Source: DZBG01 sp049241565 (GTDB lineage Bacteria > Bdellovibrionota > Bacteriovoracia > Bacteriovoracales > Bacteriovoracaceae). From it: DNA of 64,000 nt. How positions within the stretch are numbered: the stretch's first letter is position 1; the number at the start of each line of letters is the position of its first letter. The translations under genes were made by a program, and so were the position numbers. Positions 51,144 to 60,648 of this stretch are shown here, in pieces. The stretch is from assembly GCA_049241565.1 (NCBI GenBank), contig JBMLQL010000060.1, positions 1 through 64,000 on the forward strand. The letters are read 5' to 3'. The notes under the pieces were generated by a model that saw only the letters and a program-made list of their open reading frames with translations, ran no database searches and had not been told where the DNA came from.

Positions 51144-52215
51144 AATTATCATTATAAATCTTATTTTAGTAAACATGGCCTATGCCATTATTCCGGCCCT
51201 TCCTCGCCTCCTTACAAAGCAGGCCACGGAAAATATCAAGTTCATCAATAATACTGGCCGCTATACTTACTATCAAAAAAAGCCTGGTGTACTCAATCTT
51301 TCAACTAATTTTAGAAACCAGGACTTTGTGACGGCTGATTCCAATTCTGGTTTTCAGATGTCAGGCTCTTTCCATGGAATAAAACTCATTTTAGAAACTA
51401 TTCCTAATTTTCATACGGAACCCAATCTTATCAAAGATCATAAGATAGGAGTTTTAACGATGGGAAATGTCGCTATCACTGAGATTGGTGAAGGAAGATA
51501 CCCTCGTCTTCATCTGCTTGATGAATGGATCACTTGGTATCGCCCTTTTGAAAAAACAATTCAAGTGATGCAGGTTAAAACGAAGAAATTATCAGAGATC
51601 AAGCTCTCGAATAAAAACAATCCTTTTTTCCAGCCTCAAGTTGTCATGCTTAATCCTGAAACAGTGGTTTATTCTGATATGAACGATCAAGGTTATGAAG
51701 CGATACTCTCGACGAACACAAAAACGAAAAAGACTCAAGTTATTTATAAATCTCCACGTTTAGGAAATAGACTAGAAATTTGTAATAACAAGGGATATGT
51801 CGCCTACGGCGAATTTCCCTATACTGATATTCGGGCCTATTCAAAAATTCTCATGTCTAAAAACAATCAGGGATTTAGTTTGAATAATTTTTCTACGATC
51901 TATGAGTCTGATGACAACGATATCGGACGAATGGTCTGCATGGAAAATTCTATTTATTTTGTGAAAACCACTGAACAAAATAAAAAAATTGGAACAAAAA
52001 AGACTGAAGCAGCTCAGATCAACCTTAAAAATAATCAAATTCTAATTAAGAGTGATCTATCTCAAGTTTCTCAGATCATTAACATGGATGGTAGAGTTTT
52101 GGTTCCCATCAGAGAGAGTATTTACGTTCTTGAAGGTGAAAGTAATCTCGGTAATGATACTTTAAAAAGCCCTGGGCTTAATACAAACAGTGAGGATTTG
52201 AAGATTGGACTTTAA
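51130..52215 (+). CDS. Secreted protein of unknown function
   Basis: 361 residues. Signal peptide MAFIKIIIINLILVNMAYA; the mature part has repeated strand-turn units with Asp/Asn/Gly (IKDHKIGVLTMGNVAITEIG, RLHLLDEWITWYRPFE, EAILSTNTKTKK), which look like a beta-propeller. Repeats are too diverged to count safely. The start overlaps the previous gene by 14 bases and the end overlaps the next gene by 11, so the three are translationally coupled. Confidence 0.75.
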   Translation: MAFIKIIIINLILVNMAYAIIPALPRLLTKQATENIKFINNTGRYTYYQKKPGVLNLSTNFRNQDFVTADSNSGFQMSGSFHGIKLILETIPNFHTEPNLIKDHKIGVLTMGNVAITEIGEGRYPRLHLLDEWITWYRPFEKTIQVMQVKTKKLSEIKLSNKNNPFFQPQVVMLNPETVVYSDMNDQGYEAILSTNTKTKKTQVIYKSPRLGNRLEICNNKGYVAYGEFPYTDIRAYSKILMSKNNQGFSLNNFSTIYESDDNDIGRMVCMENSIYFVKTTEQNKKIGTKKTEAAQINLKNNQILIKSDLSQVSQIINMDGRVLVPIRESIYVLEGESNLGNDTLKSPGLNTNSEDLKIGL

Positions 52216-53080
52216 ATTAATTATCCTTACATTCACTCTACTTACTTCAATCCCTGCTCTAGGATTTAATAAAGATTTTACAACTGTTAATGACCGTGTT
52301 CCTTATGAATTTAAATTGATGTTTGAATCTCTAAAGAGTGATTCAAAGACAAAAGCTGATCAGTTTAAATTGGTAGCTCTGGCCCAAGACTTAAATACTA
52401 ATCTTGCCCCTCTTCAAAAAAATACCATCTTTTTTCTGATGAAGTCTGAGATCATTAAGAACGTACTTGAATACAAAATTCCCAAATCAAGACCGTTCAC
52501 TCCGAGTCAGGCCAATGTTCAAAGACTTTTTGCGAAATGGGAACAAAATCAAAAGAGCTATAGCTCATTTTCCAGATGGATTATTCAATCTATCTTAGCT
52601 GAAATGAAACAAGCAGAAGCTGATGGATTTATCTTGGCCGGACAAGATCTTCGACCTCAGCTTTTCACAGGCGATAAGCAGGCCAAAACAGTTCGTTTTC
52701 TCCGCTTCATGAAATATGCCTCGGCCTGGTGTGATCAAATCGATTCTCGCTCGGCCGGAGAATTTAACCAACTTGCGTCAACCGTAAGCTGGGTCACTCT
52801 TGATCGTCTCAATCAACGGGCCTTGCTACTTAAGCGCTATGCATCGACTAGTCAAAGTGACACAACCACAGTGACTTTTAATATCCCAGGTGAGCTTGCC
52901 AACTATTCTCCTTCTGAAATTAAGAATTTAGAAGAACCGCCGGTCCCTTCACTGAAGGAAGCATCCGAGGCAACTCGTCAGGAAGCTGAAGAGCAAACCC
53001 AAAAACTTGCTCCCGAAGACCTCTCTCCTCTCTCAGAGGATATTCAGAAAAAAATTGATGATCAGTTACCTGTAGAATAG
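52205..53080 (+). CDS. Secreted protein of unknown function, TTG start
   Basis: 291 residues, beginning TTG at 52205 with AGGA nine bases upstream; no ATG in the right region gives a signal peptide. The leader MDFKLIILTFTLLTSIPALG is followed by a helical domain and an acidic, Pro/Glu-rich tail (VPSLKEASEATRQEAEEQTQKLAPED). The tail is likely disordered. It is the last of the three coupled exported proteins. No family was recognised. Confidence 0.72.
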   Translation: MDFKLIILTFTLLTSIPALGFNKDFTTVNDRVPYEFKLMFESLKSDSKTKADQFKLVALAQDLNTNLAPLQKNTIFFLMKSEIIKNVLEYKIPKSRPFTPSQANVQRLFAKWEQNQKSYSSFSRWIIQSILAEMKQAEADGFILAGQDLRPQLFTGDKQAKTVRFLRFMKYASAWCDQIDSRSAGEFNQLASTVSWVTLDRLNQRALLLKRYASTSQSDTTTVTFNIPGELANYSPSEIKNLEEPPVPSLKEASEATRQEAEEQTQKLAPEDLSPLSEDIQKKIDDQLPVE

Positions 53081-53128
53081 CACGAGTCGTCAGGCCGCCT
53101 TTCCCTGTATTTTTAAGAGCGAATTTTG

Positions 53129-53134
53129 TATAAT
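53129..53134 (+). promoter_or_regulatory. Candidate -10 element before hisS
   Basis: A perfect TATAAT about 45 bases before the hisS start; the -35 position (TGTATT) is poor. Enough to suggest that hisS-valS has its own promoter. Confidence 0.4.
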
Positions 53135-53178
53135 CCGTAGGCGCTTGATTTCATTTTTCAGCAAAAGGTAATACTGTC

Positions 53179-54492
53179 ATGGCCCTCAATAAAAGTCCCT
53201 ACAAAGGCACTCGTGATTTTTTCCCTCAGGACATGCGCCTTAGAAATTTTATCTTTGGAAAAATGGCAGAGGTTTCTGAACTGTATTCTTATGAAGCCTA
53301 TGATGGTCCTTTGCTTGAAGAAGTAGAACTCTATCTCGCTAAATCAGGTGAAGAACTTATCAGTGAACAAATTTATTCTTTTAATGATCGTGGCGATCGT
53401 CATGTGGCCATTCGTCCTGAAATGACTCCGACTGTGGCCCGTATGGTGGCCCAGATTCATAGAGAAACAATTAAGCCACTGCGCTGGTATTCAACTCCAA
53501 ACCTTATGCGCTATGAAAAAATGCAGAAAGGTCGGTTACGTGAATTTTGGCAATACAATGCTGATATTTTTGGTGCTCCAGAGGGATTAGGTGAAATTGA
53601 AATTCTTCAACTAGCAGTTTCTTTAATTGCTTCATTTGGTGGAACGAATGAAATGTTTGAGATTCTGGTTAATGATCGTCGTTTTGTCGACCTTGTCTTC
53701 ACAGGTGTTCTTGGATGCACTGATGATGAAAAATATAAACTTTATAAACTCGTTGATCGTTCTGGAAAAATATCAGCAGAAAAACTAGAGGCTGATGCTC
53801 TCGCTATTCTTGGTGATAATCAGAAGGTAGAGACTTTTAAAAAATATCTTGCGACGAATTCAATTGAAGGTGTTTTGACTTGGCTAAAGTCAGATTCAAC
53901 GGAGACAGGCGCTTCGATCAAAGCTTTTTTTGAAAAGATTAAAACTTTGGGTCTAGATCAATACGTAAAATTTGATGCCACTATTGTTCGCGGTCTTGAT
54001 TATTACACAGGAATGGTTTTTGAGATTTTTGATAAACATCCTGATAATCGCCGTGCCATCGCCGGTGGCGGGGCCTTCGCTAATCTGCTGCAAATTTTCA
54101 ATGAACCGGCCCTTCCAGGAGTTGGTTTTGGGCTTGGAGATGTCACATTCACTGATTTTCTAAAAATCCACAATCTTCTTCCTGATCTTTCAAAACCAGA
54201 AGTGGATATCCTTATCTCTTATATGGACTTATCGGCCGAAACGGCTAGTTTCGAGCTTTCAAGTAAGTTAAGAGATCTTGGACTAAAAACAGAACTCTAT
54301 CTTGGTGAGGCAAAACCTAAGAAAGTTTTTGGATATGCTGAAAAACGTGGTCATCAATTTGCCGCTATTATTGGAGCAGACGAGATAGCAAAAAATGAAA
54401 TTCAATTTAAAAACTTAATAACAAGAGAAACCCACACTATTGCTCTTAATGATGTGGATAAAATGTCTCAGATTGCGAAGAAAGGAAACTAA
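53179..54492 (+). CDS. hisS: Histidyl-tRNA synthetase
   Basis: 437-residue class II synthetase charging tRNA-His. It opens KGTRDFFPQDMRLRNFIF, has motif 2 RPEMTPTVARMVA and the arginine-rich WYSTPNLMRYEKMQKGRLREFWQYNADIFG, the histidine A motif GLDYYTGMVFEIF, and the C-terminal anticodon-binding domain from about residue 335. Catalytic regions look intact. AAAAGG precedes the ATG. valS starts two bases after its stop. Confidence 0.96.
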   Translation: MALNKSPYKGTRDFFPQDMRLRNFIFGKMAEVSELYSYEAYDGPLLEEVELYLAKSGEELISEQIYSFNDRGDRHVAIRPEMTPTVARMVAQIHRETIKPLRWYSTPNLMRYEKMQKGRLREFWQYNADIFGAPEGLGEIEILQLAVSLIASFGGTNEMFEILVNDRRFVDLVFTGVLGCTDDEKYKLYKLVDRSGKISAEKLEADALAILGDNQKVETFKKYLATNSIEGVLTWLKSDSTETGASIKAFFEKIKTLGLDQYVKFDATIVRGLDYYTGMVFEIFDKHPDNRRAIAGGGAFANLLQIFNEPALPGVGFGLGDVTFTDFLKIHNLLPDLSKPEVDILISYMDLSAETASFELSSKLRDLGLKTELYLGEAKPKKVFGYAEKRGHQFAAIIGADEIAKNEIQFKNLITRETHTIALNDVDKMSQIAKKGN

Positions 54493-54493
54493 G

Positions 54494-57157
54494 ATGGAAA
54501 TCCAAAACGATTTACCAAAAACATACTCTCCAGAAGGGATTGAGGACAAGTGGTACCAGACTTGGATGCTTAAAGAAAGTTTTAAGCCTAAGAAGGGAAA
54601 ACAGAACAAAACCTTCACACTCATCATGCCACCACCAAACGTCACCGGTAAGCTTCACATGGGACATGCTCTTGATGCCACAACTCAGGATGTTCTGACT
54701 CGATACAAGCGCATGAAGGGATTTGAGACACTTTGGATCCCAGGAACTGATCACGCGGGTATTTCAACTCAAGCAGTGGTCGAAAAACTTATTTATAAAA
54801 CAGAAAAGAAAACAAAACATGATCTTGGACGTGATGAATTCTTAAAACGTATTTGGGAATGGAAAGAGCAATACGGAGCTGAAATTGTAAATCAGCAGAA
54901 GAAGATGGGTGTTTCTTGTGATTGGGATTATGCCACATTCACTATGGATGAAGTTCCTAATAAGGCCGTTCGAAAGTTTTTCGTTAAACTTTATAACGAA
55001 GGTTTAATCTATCAGTCGGATTATATCGTTAACTGGGACCCTATTCTTCAATCAGCGATCTCAGATGCTGAAGTTGATCATAAAGAGGTAAAAGGAAACT
55101 TCTACTCTGTTAAATACAAAGTAAAAGAAGATCCAAATATTGAACTTATCATCGCCACGACTCGTCCTGAAACAATGTTCGCCGACACTGCTGTTGCCGT
55201 GAATCCGAATGATGAGCGCTTTAAAGACCTCATTGGTAAGACGGCCATCGTTCCTATTTGCAACCGTGAAGTTCCGATTATCGGAGATGAGCACGTTGAT
55301 ATTGAAAAAGGAACTGGCTGCCTCAAAGTAACTCCAGGACATGACTTTAATGACTTTGAAATTGGAAAGCGTAACGGACTTCCTATTATCAATATCCTTA
55401 ACCCAGATGGAACATTTAACAACAACGCGCCAGAGATTGAAGGGCTTAAACCAAAAGATGCACGGGCCGAAGTTGAAAGAATCATGACAGAACTTGGGAT
55501 CATGGTTGAGAAAAAAGACCATGTTCATCCAGTAGGCCATGGAGAAAGATCAGGCGAAATCGTAGAGCCCATCGTTTCAAAGCAGTGGTTTGTAAACACA
55601 ACAAGTATGGCAGAGCGGGCCGTTAAGGCCGTTGAAGATGGCGAGATGACTTTCTATCCGAAAGGATGGGAAAACACTTACTTTTCATGGCTGAGAAATC
55701 CGAAAGACTGGTGTATTTCACGCCAGCTATGGTGGGGACATCAAATTCCTGTTTTCTACTGCCGCAGCTGTAAACATCAATGGGCCGCTGAAGAAAATCC
55801 TTCTGAGTGTATTCAATGTAAAGATAAAGATATTTATCAAGACAATGATGTTCTTGATACGTGGTTCTCATCAGGTCTCTGGCCAATGTCGACATTGGGC
55901 TGGCCAGATGAAGAAGCGATGAAAGAAAAAGGATTTGATAGATTTTATCCTAATACAGTTCTTATCACTGGATTTGATATCATCTTCTTCTGGGTAGCTA
56001 GAATGATGATGATGGGAATGAAAGTCACAGATAAAGCTCCTTTTAAAGATGTTTATATTCATGCCATTGTTCGTGATAAACAAGGCCGCAAGATGAGTAA
56101 ATCTCTTGGAAACGGAATTGATCCTCTAGAGATGGTGGCCCAGTATGGAGCTGATGCTGTTCGCTTCACTCTTGCTTCAAACTCTGGCTATAACCGTGAT
56201 ATCAATCTTGATCCTGAAAGAATTGAAGGTTACAGAAATTTCATGAACAAGATCTGGAATGCGTTTAGATTTATTGCTCCTTATCTTGATAAGGCCAAAG
56301 ATGAACTACCAGTAAAATCAGAATGGCATCTTCATGATAAATGGATTCTCGCTGAACTCAATGCTGTGGCCAAGACGATGAACGAATCTCTTGATGTTTA
56401 CCGCTATGATGATGCCAGCTCGGCCATTTACCAATTCGTCTACGATAAACTTTGCTCTTGGTATATTGAGCTTTCAAAAAATATTCTCAACGGAAATGAT
56501 GAAAAAGCCAAAGTCATCCGTGCCACTATGCTGAAGTACTGCTTCCGCAAAGTGATGATTCTTCTTCACCCCATTACTCCGTTTATCACAGAAGAAATCT
56601 GGTCCATCCTTGAGAATGGAAAGTCTCTTGTGACAGATCAAGAATATGTCGAGTTTGATAAAAATCTTGAGAATGCGGAAGTTTTCACCATGATGAATAA
56701 GTTCATCGATATCACAACTGGTGTCCGCAATATTCGCTCATCTGTAAATCTCAAGCCAAAAGATGAACTTGATGTGAAACTATTTACTGATGATAAGGCC
56801 CTGGCGAAATTTATTTATGAATCTCGCCATTTCCTCAAAGATCTTGCCAACGTGAAATCAGGAACGATTCGTGGAAAGTCTTCTGAGCGGCCAAAAAAAT
56901 CAGCTTCACTGGCCACAACTCATACTGAAATTTTTATTCCGTTAGAAGGGCTCATTGATATTCAGGATCAAGTGAATCGAATCAAAAAAGATATGGATAA
57001 AACAAAGGCCGACTATAGTAAGGTTGAGGCCAAGCTAGCGAACACTAACTTTGTGAGCAATGCTCCAGCCGAGGTTTTGGCAGAAGTAAAAGAAAAAGCT
57101 GCTATGTTTCAAGAAAAACTTCAATCTCTAGATCGTATCCTTAATAGCTTTATGTAG
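54494..57157 (+). CDS. valS: Valyl-tRNA synthetase
   Basis: 887-residue class I synthetase. The HIGH region is PPPNVTGKLHMGHAL (about 45-59), the editing CP1 domain lies at about 200-340, KMSKS occurs in GRKMSKSLGNG (about 535), and the C-terminal coiled-coil arm is the last 60 residues. Two CxxC pairs (FYCRSCKHQ and SECIQCKDK) make a zinc site in the CP1/catalytic insert. AAAGGA before ATG 54494 fixes the start; the reading frame extends 18 codons upstream into hisS, which is not used. A terminator follows. Confidence 0.96.
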   Translation: MEIQNDLPKTYSPEGIEDKWYQTWMLKESFKPKKGKQNKTFTLIMPPPNVTGKLHMGHALDATTQDVLTRYKRMKGFETLWIPGTDHAGISTQAVVEKLIYKTEKKTKHDLGRDEFLKRIWEWKEQYGAEIVNQQKKMGVSCDWDYATFTMDEVPNKAVRKFFVKLYNEGLIYQSDYIVNWDPILQSAISDAEVDHKEVKGNFYSVKYKVKEDPNIELIIATTRPETMFADTAVAVNPNDERFKDLIGKTAIVPICNREVPIIGDEHVDIEKGTGCLKVTPGHDFNDFEIGKRNGLPIINILNPDGTFNNNAPEIEGLKPKDARAEVERIMTELGIMVEKKDHVHPVGHGERSGEIVEPIVSKQWFVNTTSMAERAVKAVEDGEMTFYPKGWENTYFSWLRNPKDWCISRQLWWGHQIPVFYCRSCKHQWAAEENPSECIQCKDKDIYQDNDVLDTWFSSGLWPMSTLGWPDEEAMKEKGFDRFYPNTVLITGFDIIFFWVARMMMMGMKVTDKAPFKDVYIHAIVRDKQGRKMSKSLGNGIDPLEMVAQYGADAVRFTLASNSGYNRDINLDPERIEGYRNFMNKIWNAFRFIAPYLDKAKDELPVKSEWHLHDKWILAELNAVAKTMNESLDVYRYDDASSAIYQFVYDKLCSWYIELSKNILNGNDEKAKVIRATMLKYCFRKVMILLHPITPFITEEIWSILENGKSLVTDQEYVEFDKNLENAEVFTMMNKFIDITTGVRNIRSSVNLKPKDELDVKLFTDDKALAKFIYESRHFLKDLANVKSGTIRGKSSERPKKSASLATTHTEIFIPLEGLIDIQDQVNRIKKDMDKTKADYSKVEAKLANTNFVSNAPAEVLAEVKEKAAMFQEKLQSLDRILNSFM

Positions 57158-57163
57158 TACTCA

Positions 57164-57203
57164 GGGAGCACCGCTTTGCGTCACGCAAACTTTGCTCCCT
57201 TTT
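57164..57203 (+). terminator. Two-tier terminator of hisS-valS
   Basis: Outer stem GGGAGCA (57164-57170) with TGCTCCC (57193-57199), inner stem TTTGCG (57175-57180) with CGCAAA (57184-57189), then TTTT (57200-57203). It begins six bases after the valS stop. Confidence 0.75.
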
Positions 57204-57256
57204 CGATATCTCTAATCTTTGTAAAAATATTAAAAAAACATAAAGGATTAGGAATT

Positions 57257-57664
57257 ATGAAGACCTTGATGATCGTCGCTCTAAGTATGCTCACGACAGC
57301 TGCTTTTGCTCAAGACATTACCTGTCTCGATAAGTTGATGCCATCATCACGCTTCTCGGGTCTTCATCAGCTGACAAAAGAAGAGTGGGACGAATCTGCG
57401 GAAATTCTTCTTGATGAAGAATCTTCTAAACTCGCTATCAAGGTACTCACTGAATCAAAACTTTTTTGTAAAGCCACTGAAGTTGTTATCAAGATGGAAC
57501 CGGTTTGTGGTCACATGATTGAGGATGTCCAACAATCCTATACTTGCTTTGTTTTTACAAATCTTGGCTATTTCACTATTTCAAAAGATAATGGAAAGAA
57601 TACGAATTTTATCTTCAGCAAAGATAAGAAATTTAACGAACCGCCGGCTAGTTACTCTTTTTAA
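57257..57664 (+). CDS. Small secreted protein, unknown
   Basis: 135 residues, signal peptide MKTLMIVALSMLTTAAFA then QDITC. Four mature-chain cysteines (DITCLDKL, FCKATE, PVCGHM and TCFVFT) may form two disulphides. No family was recognised. Start at 57257 because AAAGGATTAGGA lies just before it; the reading frame extends upstream through the terminator and is not coding there. The end overlaps the convergent glycosyltransferase by 17 bases. Confidence 0.74.
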   Translation: MKTLMIVALSMLTTAAFAQDITCLDKLMPSSRFSGLHQLTKEEWDESAEILLDEESSKLAIKVLTESKLFCKATEVVIKMEPVCGHMIEDVQQSYTCFVFTNLGYFTISKDNGKNTNFIFSKDKKFNEPPASYSF

Positions 57665-58694
57665 TCGCAAGTTTGAAAAATTCAAGAGCACGAGTGTAAA
57701 TCTCGTGCATATCAAATACTTTTCGTACTTGCCCAGCATTAGCACTCGCTCCTACTGTTTGAATAAGTGTAGGATCATTTACACCACAAACCATAACATC
57801 CGCTAAAAAATAAAATGGCCCTAATCTTTGAGGGTCTTCACGGTCGTATAAAGCGATGGTTTGTGCTCCAGTGTAAGCAGCGACTGCCCCAGCTGCACCT
57901 TCATAAGTGATCACTCCACGAGCATGAGCAAAAAGTTTTCCAAACTCAATCCAGTTATTCGTTTTAATGAATGAATACTGATTTTGAGTTGGAAGCTGTT
58001 TCATAAAGAGTTCTACATGAGGAAGCACTTTTTCAATTTCATCAGAGGTGAAAAAAATGAGATGCTGGCCTTCAAATAATCCTGCGAGCTCTCTCCACTC
58101 ATCCGCGATCATAGACTCTCTTAATGGATAAAGATTAATCGCAATATAACTCGAGTCTTCCCATTCTGCACTGGCCAGTGGAAGCTCTCGACTAGTGACT
58201 CGGAGCCTAGCACTCACTTCTTTTAGTGTGTGATGATTATAGAGAGCATTAAAATCTTCCGAGAGATGATGCCCCACTGGACGAGAAATTTTTTCTGTAA
58301 AAAGCATTCCCTTCCATCCATCCGCAAATCCCAAGCGGCGCTTTGAGCGCAGAGCAAGTCCAATACAAGCATCAACAAAAGAATTAGTAAGACTAATGAA
58401 AAGATCTACATTTCCAATAATCATATGGGCACAAAATCGATGAACATCAAATACGGTTTTGATCTCTCCATCATCAAACTCATGATAGAAGGCCGTAAAG
58501 GGAAGAAGGTTTAAGACTTCAATATTCTTTTTCGGAGTAATGAAATGAAGTTCGGCGTCAGGGTAATAATCGCGGAGAGCATGCAGGAAAGGAAAGGTAT
58601 GAACCCTCTCCTGCAAATCAAATGGCAGTTTAACCGCTATGATTCTAATAGCGTCTGGATCGATGGGTTTATCTTGTTCTGCCTGTATATCCAT
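57648..58694 (-). CDS. Glycosyltransferase family 9 (heptosyltransferase-like)
   Basis: 348 residues. GT9 enzymes add heptose or related sugars to lipopolysaccharide core. Seen here: an N-terminal VKLPFDLQERVHTFPFLHALRDYYPDAELHF (the first Rossmann unit), a central EDFNALYNHH linker and a C-terminal half with VITYEGAAGAVAAYTGAQTIALYDREDPQRLGP, where the canonical family has PDTG-x-HLA. The typical Asp-Ser-Gly-x-x-His is replaced by YEGAAG, so it may be a diverged or inactive member. The first 58 bases overlap the gene upstream; a later start is possible but none is convincing. Confidence 0.8.
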   Translation of the reverse strand: MDIQAEQDKPIDPDAIRIIAVKLPFDLQERVHTFPFLHALRDYYPDAELHFITPKKNIEVLNLLPFTAFYHEFDDGEIKTVFDVHRFCAHMIIGNVDLFISLTNSFVDACIGLALRSKRRLGFADGWKGMLFTEKISRPVGHHLSEDFNALYNHHTLKEVSARLRVTSRELPLASAEWEDSSYIAINLYPLRESMIADEWRELAGLFEGQHLIFFTSDEIEKVLPHVELFMKQLPTQNQYSFIKTNNWIEFGKLFAHARGVITYEGAAGAVAAYTGAQTIALYDREDPQRLGPFYFLADVMVCGVNDPTLIQTVGASANAGQVRKVFDMHEIYTRALEFFKLAIKKSN

Positions 58695-59389
58695 AACACC
58701 GTAAAGTAACTTGTTGCAAAGGCTGGGACGAATGCATTTATTATCGGCACAGAAACAAACAATAAGAAGATAAATCCGGTGAATGTATAAGGAAAAAAGT
58801 TTTTGAGTATATCAATCAGACATTGTCTCATATTCATATCATGTCTACTCCATGAATAATCAATGAATTGGATCGCCAGAAGTAATGATGAAAGAATAAG
58901 GGCCACAGGGTAAAGCACCGGAATATAGTTCATCACAAACGCAAGTGCTCCTAAAACAACGATAAATAAGATTTTCTTAAATTCGTTTGTAAAGGTATGC
59001 CCGAGCCTTTTCATGAGCTCTTTCCAAGTCTGCTCCTTAGTAGGAAGTGTTTCAGAAGCAAGCTTCCTCTCAATTCTCGAGCTCAGCATATCGTTAAATG
59101 GCGAGGCTAGAATTCCAACTAAAATGACATAAGTCCAATTCATGAGCATGAGGAAAAAGAACATTAAAAAAGCAGTAATAACATAAGTGAGAAAACCACT
59201 ATTCATTTGATGAGGCATATAGAGCTTCACATAATCAGTGAGGGTACTGGCATTATAAACAATGAATGTGCCCACAAGAATATAGATTCCAATAGCAATA
59301 AGTGTTGGGATCATGAAAAGCATAATATTAACTGGATCTTTAAAAACAGTTTTAATCGCCAAAGGAAAAGAAATCATCACTCCACGCAT
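58637..59389 (-). CDS. EI24/CysZ-type membrane protein
   Basis: 250 residues with about four to five membrane segments: FPLAIKTVFKDPVNIMLFMIPTLIAIGIYI at the start, FLTYVITAFLMFFFLMLMNW, and FIVVLGALAFVMNYIPVLYPVALIL. The family motif region with VGILASPFNDMLSSRIER is visible. CysZ is a sulphate transporter; other members have unknown roles. It begins six bases after the DUF309 gene, on the minus strand, in a fabI-to-glycosyltransferase series. Confidence 0.83.
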   Translation of the reverse strand: MRGVMISFPLAIKTVFKDPVNIMLFMIPTLIAIGIYILVGTFIVYNASTLTDYVKLYMPHQMNSGFLTYVITAFLMFFFLMLMNWTYVILVGILASPFNDMLSSRIERKLASETLPTKEQTWKELMKRLGHTFTNEFKKILFIVVLGALAFVMNYIPVLYPVALILSSLLLAIQFIDYSWSRHDMNMRQCLIDILKNFFPYTFTGFIFLLFVSVPIINAFVPAFATSYFTVLWIYRQNKINPSIQTLLES

Positions 59390-59395
59390 ACAACC

Positions 59396-59800
59396 TCAAG
59401 CTGGAAAATGTTTAAACCGAAATTCAAATAACGCTGAAAAATCTTCAAGTTCGGGACTCTCAGGAACGGCCATAGCTAGTTTCTCGAGCTCTTCCCAATC
59501 AAGATATTTAAACGCTAAATCTGTCAGAATATTTTGTTCACGACAACGGCGAAACTTCTCTTTCGCCTTAATAATCATGCCGGTCGCTCCAATGAGTTTT
59601 GAGTCACGATAATGAATGCAAACCGCTGCAACTTGAATCACGGCCCAATAAACGTTGCGGGCCGGATCATTACGATCTTCCATCCACACATCTTCAAGAG
59701 ATTCGTGGCACTCCCAATATTTTTGCTCATTAAAAAGTTCCACCCCTTCACGCATTTTTTCTAAGTGATCAGGGGTGAATTGACCAAAACTGTAATCCAC
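59396..59800 (-). CDS. DUF309 family protein, GTG start
   Basis: 134 residues with the DUF309 signature: ELFNEQKYWECHESLEDVWME (His-Glu and the Asp-x-Trp), then ARNVYWAVIQVAAVCIHY. The function of the family is unknown. The start is GTG at 59800, overlapping the fabI stop (TAGTG) with GGCGGA upstream; the reading frame continues 34 codons further up within fabI but is not used. Translation is coupled to fabI. Confidence 0.85.
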   Translation of the reverse strand: MDYSFGQFTPDHLEKMREGVELFNEQKYWECHESLEDVWMEDRNDPARNVYWAVIQVAAVCIHYRDSKLIGATGMIIKAKEKFRRCREQNILTDLAFKYLDWEELEKLAMAVPESPELEDFSALFEFRFKHFPA

Positions 59801-60570
59801 TAGAATCCGCCGAGGATATTTAACCCTGAATCGACGTAAAGCACTTGTCCCGTCACTCCACCGGAAAGAGATGAAGCTAAATAAACGGCTGCTCCTCCGC
59901 AATCTTCAGGAGTCACATTTCTCTTCATAGGAGAAATTTCTTCTACCTGAGAAAGAAGAGTTCTGAAGCCTGAAATTCCAGAGGCGGCTAAAGTCTTGAT
60001 AGGTCCTGCTGAAATACAATTCACTTTAATTCCACGAGGTCCGAGATCATAGGCCAGGTATCTTGTTGAAGCTTCAAGTGCGGCTTTGGCCACACCCATG
60101 ACATTGTAATTTTTAATCACTTTCTGAGAGCCGTAATAAGTCATACTGATAATTGATCCATTATCATTCATCAAAGGGGCCAGTGCATCTGACAGTCCGA
60201 CAAGAGAGAAAGCAGAGATATCACAGGCCATGGCATAACCTTTACGACTTGTATGAATGAACGGCTTTGCTAAATCTTCTTTATCAGCAAAGGCCAGAGA
60301 GTGAACGATGATATCGAACTTTCCCCACTTCTCTTCGACAATTTTTTTCATCGGTTCGTAGTGAGCATCATTAGTCACATCCATCTCAAAAATAAAGTCC
60401 GCCCCAATTTCTTGGGCCAGAGGCTCTACTCTTTTGTGAATCGCTTCATTCATATAAGAAAGAGCTATAGAAGCTCCCTGTTCTTTAAATGCTTTTGTAA
60501 TTCCCCACGCAATTGAACGGTCATTGGCCAGACCCAAAATAAGGGCCTTTTTGCCTTCAAGTAGTTTCAT
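59800..60570 (-). CDS. fabI: Enoyl-[acyl-carrier-protein] reductase (NADH)
   Basis: 256 residues, final reduction step of fatty-acid elongation. It has the N-terminal GLANDRSIAWGITKAF cofactor motif (typical FabI, not SDR TGxxxGxG), HSLAFADKEDL, and the active-site YNVMGVAK (Tyr-x6-Lys) with SMTYYGSQKVI before it. The C-terminal GQVLYVDSGLNILGG is typical. Start at 60570 with GAGG; the frame extends 18 codons further upstream without matching the family. The DUF309 gene follows by overlap. Confidence 0.95.
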   Translation of the reverse strand: MKLLEGKKALILGLANDRSIAWGITKAFKEQGASIALSYMNEAIHKRVEPLAQEIGADFIFEMDVTNDAHYEPMKKIVEEKWGKFDIIVHSLAFADKEDLAKPFIHTSRKGYAMACDISAFSLVGLSDALAPLMNDNGSIISMTYYGSQKVIKNYNVMGVAKAALEASTRYLAYDLGPRGIKVNCISAGPIKTLAASGISGFRTLLSQVEEISPMKRNVTPEDCGGAAVYLASSLSGGVTGQVLYVDSGLNILGGF

Positions 60571-60611
60571 CAAAACCTCGCTTTTCTTTTCATTCACTTT
60601 ACCTGTGTGGT

Positions 60612-60648
60612 AGCGTTTTCTCACCTAAAAAATGCCTGAGAGAACGCT
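60612..60648. promoter_or_regulatory. Inverted repeat in the fabI/hisC divergent gap
   Basis: AGCGTTTTCTC (60612-60622) and GAGAACGCT (60640-60648) are inverted repeats with one two-base bulge, arms nine pairs. They fill the space between fabI (minus) and the aminotransferase (plus), 78 bases in all, and end at the ATG. It may be an operator for one or both genes. Confidence 0.35.

Noticed and set aside
55061..55540. 159- and 133-codon minus-strand frames across valS
   Set aside because: Both lie inside the well-supported synthetase gene and overlap each other; no family features.
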